Positions 22,274 through 35,490 of a stretch of DNA of 64,000 nt are shown piece by piece. This DNA comes from Tolypeutes matacus (Eukaryota > Chordata > Mammalia > Cingulata > Chlamyphoridae), in contig JAKSZT010053928.1 of assembly GCA_026826555.1 (NCBI GenBank), positions 37,627,965 through 37,691,964 of the forward strand, in the 5' to 3' direction. The number at the start of each line of letters is the position of its first letter. The first letter of the stretch is position 1. The notes below the pieces were generated by a model. That model was given only the letters and a program-made list of their open reading frames with translations, did no database searches and was not told the origin of the DNA. The position numbers and the translations under genes were made by a program.

Positions 22274-24483
22274 GAAATGCACCAAAAGTACCAGCAACAA
22301 TTTAAGGGTCACATCCATTCCTTTGTTTTCTTTCAGGTTTTTTAAAGTTCATTCTTGAGTGTAAATACATTCATTGCTTCAACTGTTTGGCCAATTCACT
22401 AAGGCATGGGAAATGAAATAGTTGAAGATAGCAATGTAACCTTACTTGGATAAAGTCCATTTTGAAAACCCTACTATGATAACTCCAGGGATGAGATCTA
22501 TGAGAAAAATCTCAACTTTCGTGCCAATGAACATATTTTAATTATCTTTCTTAGATCCCCTTTGGCTTTTTAAAGAAAGAGAAATGAATGTAACTCATTT
22601 GACACTGCTTTTTTAAATATAGAAATATACAATGAATTGAATGTACATTTTCCATACCATTTCTTTTTCTTGAGCCATCTTTTTGGTAAAATGTTAGCTA
22701 GCAAATAAAGTGATGGAATATTTTAAAAGTAAAACAGAAATTGCTATAGAATACTCATTTTTTACTTTACTGAGCTAAGAATAGTTATAAAGCCAATTGC
22801 CCTACATAGACTGGAGGGCACACATGTTTGGATTGCAATGAATGACAAAGGAAAGGGAAAAACTGCTGAATCTGTGTCTCTGAATGTCATTATAAAGACA
22901 TGATATGCCAAGCATATGAATTAAAGGCCTGAGTCTCCTTGGAGGTTTGAAGCATTGTAATTATCTATATAACCTATTTTTTTAAAAATCACTTTTTTTC
23001 ATGCCCAATTTTTTTCTGTATGTGCCTAGATTATTTTTAAAGAAATATTTAAAGTTTCAGGGAAAGCTATTTTTGACCATTTGCCTTTTGGTGATTAAAC
23101 TTGAAAATATATGTCATTTGCTTTCTCTCTCTCTTGAAGACATTTTAAAAGTTATCCCACTATCCACCCAGATAGGTGTATTAATGTGAAATTTATCAGG
23201 TACCAATATCTACATGTATCAGAAAAATAAAACTACAACCAAGAAGTAAGATGGGGAGCTTGAAGTAGATGAGAAAGGACAAAATTGTTTTCAAACAATT
23301 TTCATGGAAGTATATGAGCTAGAGATCAGAGATTATCCTAATGAAAAGAAATCTTTTCCATTATCTGGAATAGTTTTAGGGAGATGACTGAGAGGCTTGA
23401 GCGGAGAGGAGAAAATTCAGATTTGTGAAAGATCATAGAGAGTGCTTCAACTTGGAAAATGAGAAGCTATGTTTGCATAGCTCTGTTATGTTTGTTAGCT
23501 CTGTTTGTGATACAGAATGCTGTTTGTGATGCATTCCTTGATGAAGATAGTTCTCAAACAGTTTCAAATGGTATGAACACAGTTATTAGAATACCTGGTA
23601 GATTTTAGAGGAGAGGTGTTAGACTTGAAGAGAAGCATTCCAATAACCAATATAAACAGTAATTCCTGATGAGTTTATCTCTGCTCTGTGAGCCCAAAGG
23701 CTAATCTTTTTGCATTTCTATGTGTACTTACTGTCTTCTCCCATTTTTGTAAGCATCATTGAGATCTAAAGAGCAATTCTTTTTCATTATCTGTGAAACT
23801 TCAGTGACTTTAGTATAAACAACAACTGCCTTATTTTCAAAATTCAAAAGTGTTTTTTTTTTGGTAATGAAGTTTTGTGCTTTGTGAAGTCTGTTGTGTT
23901 TAAGCTTGACTTTATGTTAGAAAATACATAGAAGTGACGTTTGTTTGCTCAGGGTGCCTACTACTCTTGAGGTTCCAATTTAAGTTTATATGGTCTTTCA
24001 AAAAGTCTAAAGATTTGCTGACATTGTCTAGGGACTATTAGAAAGTAGGAAGACCCTTAGTTTAGGAAACCCAAGTTAGTTCTGACACATTTGGGACATT
24101 ATCCTTAGCCATCAAATTAGTGTCAAAGCACTGATAGTTCTCATTCTGTGGTAGAATTCCATAAAACAGGGGAATAAAGATGAAAATGCTTATTAAGTAG
24201 ATCACATTATTTAGAGATCATGTGTTTTTGTGTCTTATAAGGAGGTCAATAGTGTTTTGCAAAGTTGTGTTTAATTACATCCAAGAAGTTGCTATTGTAA
24301 TTCATCAATAACATAATTTGTAGTGTGTGTCATCTAATACAGGAGAAATGGTTCAAATCTTTTCTTAGTACAGTTGTGGGATATAATTTCTTAACTTTTT
24401 TTTAATTGTTTATGTATATACTAAAACTCCTTTTTTTAATCCAAATTAGTGCCTAGGAATACTAAGTTTTTGGTCTTTGATGT
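22274..24483. other. No recognised gene or repeat
   Basis: AT-rich sequence. The short frames here have no motif, and no repeat family could be named. Confidence 0.45.
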
Positions 24484-24785
24484 TTTTTCTAAACAAATAA
24501 CTTTTATTGGTACATATTAATAAAGCACACAATTCATCCAAAGTGTACAATCAATGGTATTTGGTATAATCTCATAGTTGTGCATTCATCACTATAATTA
24601 TTATTAGAGCATTTTCATTATTTCAATAATATAATAAACAAAAAGCAGATAAACAAGAAAATTCTTCACCTCCCAGTCTCTCTCTGTTCCCCCACTGCTA
24701 TTTCTGTCTATTCTCACACAATTATTTATTGATGTACTGAACACTTTTATTGAGATATATTCACATTTTGATATTTCTAATTATT
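24484..24785 (-). mobile_element. L1 3'-UTR-like fragment
   Basis: Shares 'aaagtgtacaatcaatggta', 'ttggtataatc', 'gttgtgcattcatcac' and 'attagagcattttcatt' with the 14.3-kb piece. It continues through 'agcagataaacaagaaaatt' and 'cacctcccagtctctc'. This matches the reverse complement of an L1 3' UTR. The right part is A+T rich and the boundary is approximate. Confidence 0.6.
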
Positions 24786-25396
24786 GAAATTGTGGAAATT
24801 GAGGATTCCTAGACAAAATATCTTAAATCCTATTGCTTGAGACCAAAGGAACTTGGTGACCAAACCAAATGCTTTCTATCCCTGAAATGGAAATAATAAA
24901 GAGAAAGAAGTAAAACCTATTGTAAAACTTGATTTGTTTTTCCCATGCAATTAAAAACAAACGTAAGCAAGCAAAAACAAAAATAACAGCATAAAGGAAA
25001 CAAAAATGACTAAATATAACACCTTTTCAAATTATAATTACTTGTCCAACAAAGTCAATCACTTTAAGATTCATACAGACGATATAGTGAGAATAGTATG
25101 TAAATTATATGTGGAAATCAAAACATGCAGTAAAAAATCTTGAGTTTTGAACTGTGTTAAAACACTAAAAAAAAAAAATGTGTTTTTTTTTTTTTAGTTT
25201 GTTTTCCTTTGTTTTTTGGTGGAGAAAGAAGCATACATAAAGCTCAAAATGTGGCATACATAAAGCTCAAATGTGGCATACTGAACAAGACCAGAATTGA
25301 AATTTAAAACATTTCCCAAGGCTTATTTTACACTAATCTACTCTGCTTACATCCTCTCCCCAAGTTTCTAACTTACTATCAGTTCATATATACCAT
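24786..25396. other. Gene-free stretch with a short tandem duplication
   Basis: Contains the 22-23 bp duplication at 25231-25281 described separately and an A/T homopolymer pair near 25167-25195. No gene was found. Confidence 0.45.
25231..25281. repeat. Short tandem duplication, 22-23 bp unit
   Basis: The unit 'gcatacataaagctcaaa' plus 'atgtg' occurs at 25231-25253 and again, one A shorter, at 25254-25275, followed by 'gcatac'. The two copies are otherwise identical, so the duplication is young compared with the surrounding repeats. Confidence 0.9.
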
Positions 25397-25412
25397 ATTA
25401 ATGTAGGCTTTT

Positions 25413-25502
25413 GATTTTTTTTTTTAGGAGGTCCCAGGGATTGAACCCAGGACCTCATACATGGGAAGCAGGTACTCAACCACTGAGCTACATCCACTTC
25501 CC
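25413..25502 (-). mobile_element. DAS-type SINE, monomer
   Basis: Minus-strand single-head SINE. The T run at 25415-25425 is the A-tail, then comes 'gggattgaacccaggacct', the reverse complement of the B-box region, and the head ends 'acatccacttcc'. Flanks 25397-25411 ('attaatgtaggcttt') and 25503-25517 ('attaaggtagtcttt') match at 13 of 15 positions, a target duplication that has since diverged slightly. Confidence 0.9.
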
Positions 25503-25517
25503 ATTAAGGTAGTCTTT

Positions 25518-26884
25518 AAGGACTTGTATTGTCATTGCTCTAAATGTTCCATGGAATATCTTGACACAGCCTGTCAACTTCTCTGGGCTTTCTGCTTTCT
25601 CTCAAACAAATAGAGGCTGGAGACCTTCTTCATTGAATATTCAAAATGGCTAGTGGCTTTCCTGGAGGAAACTGAGTGAACCAGAGTCTCTTTAGCTGAT
25701 GATTTCAATTTACTAGTGTTGTGAATGTGATAAATGCACCTGTCTCTAGAGACTGAAGCTTCCAGCTTTGGAGAGTACAAATGTGACTGTAACTGCTTCA
25801 ATTTCAATGAGTTATTATTCTCTGAATCTGTTTTGCTTGTACTGGGATGGTTGGTACAGAGATTGTTTATAGCTATATGTAGAAGTAAGAAGAGTAAATA
25901 AAATGGCATGCAGAGAAGGGGAAAAACTGACCTTTCTAAAGGTACATCCAATATAGTTTTGCTTGTTTGTTCTAATTAATATTCATAAAATCAATGATTA
26001 AAGAAAGGTATATCCTCACAATTAATAACCTGCATTATTTCATGATTATATCATAAAAAAGATCTCCTGGCACAGATACGGGTTTTCTGGAAACTCAAAA
26101 CACCATGTATTGCAAATACATTACTTACAAACTCGGTTCCCCAAGATGTTACCCTGAGAATTACAGAATTACATTTCAACACAGTGGTTCCTTTTACTTA
26201 TAGGTATTTTGTACATATACAGAACCCTTTACCTAAGTTCATTTCTGTCCCCAAGGCTTCCATTTCAAAATGTTCCTTACTTACTATTTCTAAAATTGCA
26301 TCAGGTAACAGGACATTGAAGTAAATGAATTTGAGTCCCAAAATGAAATATATTATTTTTGTAACTTTTCATTTTTCTGCCATAGCTTCTCAGTATGTAT
26401 GAATTGGGCACATTTCTAATAATCCATTTATGAACTCTGTAATGAGTATAAATGACTAGGGCTTTGGGTACATACATCTATAAGAAGTAATAGAATATAC
26501 TAGAATGCACACTTCTGGTCTAGCCATACTCTTTGCTCTGGAAGTTTTTCTTCTAGCCAAGATAGCAGACAGCGATTGATTTCCTTTGAGAGTCCTTTCC
26601 ATTCAGCTAAACCTTCTTTGAGTCGATGTTCTATTGCTTCCACTTTTATACATGCTATTAGCACTAAGAAACTGTGAGTTACTTTTACTCAAGTGATAGG
26701 TGATATAGTATGGGATTGAAAGTTGGACAGAAACTTCATTTACAAGATCTGGGATCTGAGGGATATTCTCCGAGAACCTAGAAATCTCGATGAGTAATGT
26801 TAGGAAGTAAGAGGCTTGGATTTCCTTCCTGCCTTGGTTTTGCTACCTATAAACTGTGTATAACAATGATATTATGATCTATGA
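25518..26884. other. Unique-looking stretch with an isolated 125-residue open frame
   Basis: A minus-strand ATG-to-stop frame of 125 codons spans 25574-25951. It does not overlap any repeat I recognise. Its N-terminal 35 residues are hydrophobic (a 'YLLFLLLHIAI' core) and the rest is basic and serine-rich. I see no domain, no splice context and no homologue by eye. Frames of this length are expected occasionally by chance in 64 kb of AT-rich DNA, so it is not called as a gene. Confidence 0.4.
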
Positions 26885-27015
26885 ATATTTGTTAAGTACC
26901 TAACAAACTACATACTGCCCAGAGAATATGTTGATCACTCTTTAGAAGCATTTAATTCTTTGAAGTCACAAAACTGCAATTCAATGCACTAGTATAGTAA
27001 ATTATGAAGTGGTAT
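26885..27015 (-). mobile_element. Possible MIR remnant
   Basis: The order 'atatttgttaagtacctaac', 'gaagcatttaattctttgaa' and 'gtcacaaaactgcaa' is loosely that of a reverse-complement MIR. Divergence is high and the call is tentative. Confidence 0.35.
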
Positions 27016-29039
27016 GTTTATGATTTGTAAGAAGTAATCCATTTTCACATGCCCCAAGTTTTCACAGGAAAGGAATCATAGAATCCCAGAGGTGAAAGAA
27101 ATTTTAGGAGGCATCTATATACATGTCTATAGGATGCATGGATCCCCTCTATTTTATCCAACCATGAGAAGCTCTCCTGGCATGGAGAGCATTATACCCC
27201 AGGGCAGCTTCATCAACTTTTAGACCATTCTAATGGTTGAAGTCATCTTTATTATATGGTTCAGTTACCCACATATTATTTATAAAATATTTATTAAAAA
27301 GTGACCATGCTCTCGTACTTGACTAGATAAAGAGGAGTTGTGACCAAAAGCCTTTGACTTTGTGGTGTATTTTCTCTGATAGTATAGGTCACATCTATCA
27401 TGGTGAAAGTCCACAAGTCCTACCTCCAAAAAAAATTAACCACTTATTCTTTCTTGTGTGTTCCCATGCTAAAACTTTCCCACTCAAAAATTCAAACTCT
27501 CTTTTTTGTCCCAAAAGAATCTGGACTAACGCAGAAAATTTCTTTGGTTCATCATTTGAACCTGGATTATGCTGCTGCTTTAAAGGTGAGAACCATGTAT
27601 TTTAAAAACAAAACATTCATTAGCCATCATTGGTAATTTTCCATTTGTAAGTATGACTAGAAGATCAAACAGGTATCTGTTATTAAGATTTAGCATACAA
27701 ATCTTGCACCTGCAATTGGATAAGTCATATAATAGATGGGTGATTTGATTCTCTAACACTAGGAAATTCTTTTTTAATCATTTACTTTATTTATTTATTT
27801 ATTTTTTATTGTGGGTGAAAATCAAATTTTTCACAATACATACCAATATTTGTATAATCATTTACTTTAACACATGATCATTACTGTTTGAGCATGAACT
27901 GTTCTCTTAACTATTTTGACTCCAGTGTCCAGATACCAGATATAAACAATAAATGTTTGCCAAACTTCAAACTTTCATTTATGAGATTACTATTTTTGTC
28001 AGACTTTCATACTACTGGGACAATACAGTCCTAAATACTTTTTGCTTAAATCAATTTATTTTAAAATGAGGGTTTATAATCCATTAAAATTTAATTTTAT
28101 TATTAAGTTATTGTTATATGTTTATAATAATTTAAAAGTATGTAACTATTAAATATTTACAATTTTCTATTTTCTATTTCTATATGGATAGTACACCACA
28201 ATTTGTAAAACACTAGGCTAGGTATTTTCCTTTCCTAATTAATCTAGTGACTCACTGTTTTCATTGTCTCTGGCTCTTTCCATTTAGGCACCATATAAAC
28301 TGCAAGTTAGATGTTAAGAAGTTGCATACAACTACGATAGTATGCATATTTTAAAAGTATTTGTTCTATAACTGTAATTAAATGCACCATAAAAAGAACT
28401 CTGAAATTTTGCCTTGCATTTATCCTAATTGCCCATAAAAAATTTCAGAAACAGCAGTCCTTTTGTTTCACGTTGTACATTTGAGAAAAAGGGTGTGTGT
28501 GTTATCTTATTAGTGGTACTAGAACAGAATCTCAATCTACGTTCAAAACAACTGCCTTAAATGATTTAGAGTTAGTATGTGTTTCAGGGTCAGGCCTGAA
28601 GGTTTTCTTGTGTGTGTTTTTTTTTTAAATATGATTACAATGTTTTTCCATACCATCTGTAAGGACAAGTGAAAAATAAATTGGAAAGTCTCACATTTAG
28701 GTTCTTAGATGTTGCTTTGATTTCACATGCTCTTCAAAGCCCTTGATCAAAAAATAAGAATAAATGATAGCATCAGGGTAAGAGGAAATAAAGTTCAAGT
28801 CAGACTCGTTACTCTGACATTTTCTAGCCAGCCGCATTAAAAAACACTTTGGATTATCAGACTATGTATCTTCAACATTAAAATGGGAATCTGAGTCCAA
28901 CTTGCTCTTTTGTGACATTTTAACATTGCGTAAAAAAGATTTCCATTACGTAGTACCCAGGATTGTTATATCAGATAATAAAATTGGGACATTTTGGAAG
29001 TTAAAATTTCAGACTACTTTTCTATAATTATCCATATGA
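27016..29039. other. No recognised gene; simple AT-rich sequence
   Basis: A TTTA-like run lies at about 27785-27803, followed by 'gtgggtgaaaatcaaatttt', which may be a small L1 scrap. Nothing else was recognised. Confidence 0.4.
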
Positions 29040-29480
29040 TCAATCTCTCTCTCATCAGACCCAAATCACCCTTCCCTGATTTTTCAGTGATGTTTTACGC
29101 TTTTATACAATAATAACTTTTGTTTCCCAAGTATATAATCTACATTCTGTTCTCTCCACTGGAATGCCCTTCTCTTCCTTTCTGAATATATGATTTTTAA
29201 AAATTTTCCCCCCAGAATTTCTAAAACCCACCTCTTTAGTAAAGCTGACCCCAACCACCATGTTTCAACACAAATTGGAAATAATCTCCTCTTTTTTTAA
29301 CGTTTGTAGTATTTTATCTCTATCTCTTATAAGGCTTTTACCTTTTCCTAAATTGTTTTCAAATGATCTCAGAAGCTTGTTGTCATAATTGGAATCTGAT
29401 TTTTTGTTTCTACATGTAGATAGCACAGTGCTTTATAAATATTTGATGATGATGATTGAATGAATTAACAAATTAATATG
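29040..29480 (+). mobile_element. L2 LINE 3' end
   Basis: Plus-strand order fits the L2 3' region: 'ctccactggaatgcccttct', 'aaaacccacctctttagtaa', 'agctgacccc', 'tagcacagtgctttataaat' and 'gatgattgaatgaatt' at the very end. About 440 bp, diverged throughout, no coding capacity. Confidence 0.75.
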
Positions 29481-29839
29481 TGGAGGAAATACTTAAGCCA
29501 TATTGCATTTCCCTTACCATACACAATTTTTATCTGAATATTTATTTATTTTTCACACTATTCCATGTCATAAGCAAGCTTAAACAAAAGCTTCTTAATT
29601 GATTGAGTAATTTATTTATTTTGCAAGACTAATCCTCATGATCTAATGCTCTTGATGGATATACTGAGTCTCCTTTTTATTCTGGGGTTAATAGTCTTCA
29701 TGGCAGAGATAGCTTTCTTACACTCAGCCAATTAATTTCTTAAATATAACAAATAATTCAACTCATTTGGTCTTTCCCTCTCTGTGGCACTCAGGTGGAA
29801 GTAGGTATATCCTAAATCTCCCTTACCATGATTTTTTTT

Positions 29840-30215
29840 TTTAAGATTTATTTTATTTATTTATTCTCTACCTGCCCTCGCTGTTTGAGGTTGCTGTTTG
29901 CTCTTTGCATCCATTCACTGTGCACTCTCTGTGTCTGCTCATCTTCTCTTTAGGAGACACTGGGAATGGAACCCAGGACCTCCCATGTAGGAGAGAGGCA
30001 TGCTCAATCTCTTGAGCCACCTCAGCTCCCTGGTTTGTTGTGTCTTTCATTGTCTTTCTTCTTGGTGTCTCCCTGTTGAACCATCTTTCTGCATCAGCTC
30101 ACTATGCCTGCTCATCATACCAGCTTGCCTTCTCCAGGAGGCACCAGGAACCGAACCTGGGACTTCCCATGTAGTAGGTGGAAGCCCAAACGCTTGAGCC
30201 ATATCTGCTTCCCCG
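29840..30215 (-). mobile_element. Composite (two-headed) DAS SINE
   Basis: A minus-strand element with a T-rich tail at the left, then the two heads in reverse complement: 'ggaatggaacccaggacct' near 29962 and 'ggaaccgaacctgggactt' near 30148. The right edge ends 'atatctgcttcccc'. 'tgatttttt' occurs on both sides (from 29829 and from 30216), consistent with a short target duplication merging into the tail. Same architecture as the 10.2-, 52.1- and 60.1-kb copies. Confidence 0.9.
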
Positions 30216-32329
30216 TGATTTTTTAAATTGTCATATGTATAGTGATCCTTTTGAAAACTGTCTTTAAGTCTCATGAGAAAATATATGCAAAATTATTTGG
30301 AAACTCTTAAGTCCCATAAGTTTTATAATTATTAGCCAGTCTTTCCTTTATGCTCCATCTTTATTTTGCAGTTACTTATATCAAAGATTACCCCTTTGTT
30401 TAGTGACATTTTTGTTTTTACATCTAATTGAATGGAAGATACTTAGGTAAAAAGCATGTCACATATTTGCCTTTGTGTCTGTAGCATTTAGCCTGGTCTC
30501 GATACCCAGTATATTTTTGGTAAATGCTTGCTGAAAGTATGAATAATGCATTAATATATGGGTGATTTTACAGTGGTAAAACAACTAGATCAACAACACC
30601 AGGCACTAATTAGGACAATAACCACTGGTCCTCTGCTATAGCTCACTTCTGTAAGAACAACAAAAGAAGATGAAAGGCTGCCCAAGAAAAGTTCTACCTC
30701 CTTCAAGGTTTCCATTATAAATCCAGGCCAAACCTGTCATCAGACATTAATTTCCTACATTCTCTTCCAAATTTAGCCCTAAAGAGATTGTAACCAAAGT
30801 GAACTTCTAAAAGTACAAGCGAAAATGTTTTTAATTCTGCAGGTAAAAAAACAACAGTCTGGAAAAGTTAATATGCAGGTTCCACAATTCCTGAATATAT
30901 TCTGAGAGTAGAGTCCAGACACTTTGCGAGTCCTTAATGTATGATACTAATCTCCTAACTTCCCAACTTTTTCTATTAATTGTCATGTAAAAGTGATGAG
31001 CAAACAACGACTTCACTGCAGAATATAGGTCTTATTTAAATCTGAGAATCCAGAGTGCAGCTTGAGTGCTTTAGGGAGTCATTATGATACTTTAAAAGAA
31101 TTAGAAACATAAAACCAAGGTTGTGAAAATTGGGGGACATGAGGATTGTGCAACAACAGAGACTTTACATATCTCTTTTTTTATTGTTTCAAATCAAAGA
31201 AAGAAAGAAAGAAAGAAAACAAAACCTTAACTCATGTATCAGGAGGTCATTTTTAGGCAAATGTTTTCTTTCCAAAACAATTTTGAACCCCCATGTTATA
31301 ACTCCCCTTGAATAATATTGTCTTCAAAATGCAAAAAAAAAAATCATATCAATTTGTGAAGCTTTAAGCTGAATAGAAATATGATCTTCTTATAAATCAC
31401 TTTTCCTTAGGCTTCTGGTGATTTTGGATTGCCAAGGGATGGAAGAGTTTTGTTCAATCAAATGTGTCTCCTTCAAAAGTTTCATTTATAACAACAAACT
31501 AAATAGATTAATATTAAAATATAGTATAATAAATTACTCTTTCCCTGATTTGTGGAGCATTTCATGATCTTGTATCCCTAAGAATGTTAGCTATTACTGG
31601 CAAAGTTGATAAAACAAATTAAGACAATCTTTTAGTTACTATAATTGTTAATAATAATACTATATCCTAAATATTTAAAGCAAATTTCTTTCAAAATGAT
31701 TTTATATCTAAGAATTTATTTTTAATCAGTGACATATATGAGAAAAAGGGCTTGATATTTACACCTCATAGATGAGAAAATTAAAGCATGAGTGATTGGG
31801 AACCTCGTATTTATAAGACAGTTACTTTTTGTGTGAAGGTCCTTAAAATGGAAGACCAAACATTATTGAAGACAAATACTGATAAAAATGGAGGATATAT
31901 TTGCATACCAGCTAAACTGATAGCAAAAATATAGTCTACCATCATTGTCCACCGATTTAAAATTACATAATTCTTGATTAATTTTAAATATATGGGAATG
32001 TCATGATTCTATTTCTGTGTATAAAGAAAATATTTTTATTTTATATTCTCATCATGTCTAATGTTATATAATTTAACATTTCTATAAATGGCAGTTCTAC
32101 TTTTTGTTTAATTATTCCTCCTCTTTAATTCATTAGGTATATATTTGGGAAGAATTTTAATTTTTCTCATCTGCCCATTGTGTGTGTGCGTGTGTGTGTG
32201 CGTGTTTGTGTGTGTGTGTCTACAGAATCTAGGTCCACTTTCCTAGTTCTATTTCTCCTGAAATGTGGCTCAGTGGGTTGAAAAAAAGAATATTAAAAAT
32301 TAAGGTACTTTAATATCTTTTCTGCTCAG
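30216..32329. other. Gene-free stretch with GAAA and GT repeats
   Basis: A possible L2 plus-strand tail lies at about 30495-30550 ('ggtaaatgcttgctgaaagt'). A GAAA repeat lies at 31197-31222 and a GT/GC repeat at 32179-32219. No gene is visible. Confidence 0.5.
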
Positions 32330-32535
32330 CATGTTGTTAGAGGAAAGGACACTCATAGCCAGAAAGATTTAAGTTTGAATCCTTGCAAATCAATCCTTGG
32401 ACCTTAGGCAAATTGTTAACCTTTCTGCATAAGAACAAAAGGAACTCATGCCTCAACTGTTGTGTGAGTTAGTTAAAATAAAAAAGTATACAGTGCCAGG
32501 CAGAGTGCAAGGCAAAAAAAAACTGGTGCTCAAGA
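32330..32535 (+). mobile_element. MIR SINE remnant
   Basis: Plus-strand MIR order: a decayed 5' part, 'tttaagtttgaatccttgca' in the B-box area, a 'ggaccttaggcaaattgtta' segment in the conserved core, and 'gtgccaggcagagtgcaag' near the 3' end. Strongly diverged. Confidence 0.65.
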
Positions 32536-34079
32536 AAATTTAGTTGTATTCCCAATTAAGGTTGACCTTAAGGAACTGGTATTTCTGGAAGCAGAGCAGG
32601 AAGAAATAAGATGGAAGTCAACAGTGAATTAAGATTTCATGTACTGATTAAGCATAATAAACAGTGCGCTTACTAATTTATCATTAGGTAACCTACTATA
32701 ATCTTGGATTCTGTTTATCCTTGGACTGATATATTTTGCCATTTCATATACGTGTATGCATAAAGCGTAATATAGTGTGGGAATGTTAAGAAGTATGGAA
32801 TGCCATTAAGTTTATTACTAAAAGTTTGGGATAAATGAACTATATAGGTAGAAATATGAGTAAGTTAGGATGTTCATTCCAATAAAATGATAATAAAATC
32901 TTTATTGCATCCCACATCATTACCTGCTATATTTTGCTTATGTTGGACATAAAGAAAAAAGGTCTTGCAGACTATTTCTCTGTAGCTCTTAAAAACCCTG
33001 ATTGATCTTCTTTTTGCCCCTTTCCATTTATAATGTCAAGTTCCTTAGGATTCAGATGAAAGAGCAGAAAATAAAAATGTAATAGAAAAATGTATTCTAA
33101 TTTAATTTGAATTGTGCCTCCTAGGGTGGGGTAAATAAGCTAAGACCAGTTGTATATATAATATAGTTATAAGCAACCCAGGACACTAAACCAGAAAAAA
33201 ATATTTTTTTAATGGCCTCATTCATTCTTGCAATTCTATTGCCTCTATTCACAGTATCCTACACTGAGTAGATTCTGCCTAAATCTCTGAAACTGCATGG
33301 ATTCTTAATTTATAGATAATTAAATGATTATTTTGGTGGCCCTAATAGTGGACCTAGGCAGTAAAGCCAATTATAGCAGCTTCAGAATAACAAGCTTTGC
33401 TCAGTGCAAAATCTCTTTTTCAGACCACATTAACAATTATTGAATGTAAATGAATTTTACATTAAAAATGTTTTGCCATTATATTTGTTAATTTCATTTT
33501 ATTAATCATTAACAAAATTATAGTTGCCATTGTTATTATTTCCCTATTGGTAGGTTAAAAAAACCCCAGCATATATTACTTATGGTATATAAGGCATTTT
33601 TCTTGGTTCTTTACCCAAATGCACTCATCCTTCTTTTTTTGACCTTTTGCCACAGTACAAATTGCTACAATGTAGTACAGTCACATTTCTCTCTGCTTGA
33701 TGAAACTTTTAAGAATACCATTTGATAGAAACTCTCTCTCCCTTCAGTTTATATCATCCCTCATGTACCTTTTACCTGACGTGTGGCATTAGCAGCTTCC
33801 AGTTTGATGTCCCGTTTTTCTTTCAAATATATCATGAATATCCCTTCCACACATGCCACAACCACTGGAACAGGGAGAGTGGAAATAACATGAGTAAAAT
33901 AATCATTAAGAAGCCTTAAGGGTCCACCAAAAGAGTTGCATCACCTTCATCTAATCCCAACAATCTCCACTCTATTTACACCCTGACCCAACTCTTAATC
34001 CCGCTCTCTCATGTTGAGCCTAACTTCTCCCTTTTTTGAGAGCAAGGCTACCCTAAAAAAATAAATCCTTCAAATAGCC
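32536..34079. other. No clear feature; left part of L2 possible
   Basis: AT-rich DNA to about 33900. From about 33930 the sequence becomes pyrimidine-rich and may be a decayed left extension of the L2 element that is clearer from 34.08 kb onward. No gene. Confidence 0.4.
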
Positions 34080-35490
34080 TATTCTCCAGTGAACATTATC
34101 TCTGTATCTTGACTCAGTCTTTTTCCTTCTAGTTCAAGGAAGGAGACATCAGTTCCATTTTCCAAATTTAACCACTTAACTCATTGTTTTTTCCGTAATT
34201 GCCTTGGGAAACTTGTTCCATATTATCCCCTTTATATTCAGCATTTCAAGTTCTGATTATCAGCTAGATCCTTCTTTAGAAACTATTCCAACTGCCAAAT
34301 TCCTCATGTACAAAAAACAAAACAAACAAACAAACAAAAACTTCCCTCAGTCTTCTGTGTCTAGATATATAATTTCCCTTTTATTTCCTAAATTATACCA
34401 TACATTTTCTACTTCATTTTACTCATCACCCATTTACTGCATGAAACCCTTTAAATCTAGGCTTGTCCCACCATATCTCATAGAAGCTATCCAGGAATAT
34501 TTACTTTTCTCAGACTTGTTACCCCTTGAATCTCTCACATTTTAAAATATCAGTAGTTCCATTTTTTTCCTCCTCTTCTCATTGATATGTCTGCTGTACT
34601 TTATTCATTCTCCTCTGGTTTCTCTGATTATTGTTTCACTCTTCTGCATTTCCTTCTTCCTGTTTTTTAAAGGTAAGTGTTCTCTAGGATTCTGCCTAAT
34701 TTCTATTTTCTCTCTGCACAATTTCCTTTGTAATTTATTCATTCCCACATCAATAGTCAAAGTCTTTACTTTTTCCTTCAAATCTAGATGAACATTTCCA
34801 TTTGAATGGTCCACCAGAGGAGTCTACCAGGTGAACCTGGATGTCTAGTACTTTAGCTTAATCACAATTTGTCCAGAACTGAATTAATAATCTAAGCCCC
34901 TGAACCACTCTTTAAACCTTTCCTGTTCTATTAAAAGCACTATTTTTATAAAAGATTCTAACATTCTTCTAGAACCCTGACTCATAAACTTCCTTTTCAT
35001 ATGGCTAGTTCTGTTCACTCAAGGTTTTGAGTCTTTCACATCCCTTTCAAAGCCTGATTCCAATCCCACTATTTTAAATTTATCATCTTTGGTTATGATA
35101 TTATCCTCATTTGCTAATTGGTTTTATTGCCTGTGTTAACCCTTTCCTTATTCTTTCAGGATACTTCCCAATAAAATCTCTCATTCCGTATTCCTAATGG
35201 TGTAGTTTCCTTACTCAAAAATAAACAATGATCCTCATTTGTCTGTAGAATGGAGTCTAAACTCCTTGTTCTAAAGTTGAGGTACTAGAATATCTGAACT
35301 TCATTTTCTCCTATGGCCGAAATTATTTCTTACCCATCTAGCCAATTTATCTTACATCCTTCTTTAAATACCTTCTGATTTATTGCCTTGTGGCCATTGG
35401 ATGTGCAGTTTCCTCTGCCTGGAATGTCTTTGCAGGTGTCTATAAAGATTAATCCCACACGTAAAGGTCCATCTTGCCTTGTCCATATTA
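34080..35490 (+). mobile_element. Long colinear L2 LINE remnant (end of ORF2 plus 3' part)
   Basis: Plus-strand DNA follows the order of the 3' part of L2. Landmarks are 'ttctctaggattctgcctaa', 'ttgtccagaactgaattaat', 'atggagtctaaactccttg' and 'cctctgcctggaatgtcttt'. These run from the reverse-transcriptase 3' coding region towards the 3' end over about 1.4 kb. A CAAA repeat at 34313-34341 lies inside. All frames are interrupted. The 113- and 69-residue frames here are chance windows in this decayed sequence, not genes. Confidence 0.7.

Noticed and set aside
34204..34545. 113-residue frame as a gene
   Set aside because: Lies within the decayed L2 remnant, and its frame and composition do not follow the L2 protein.
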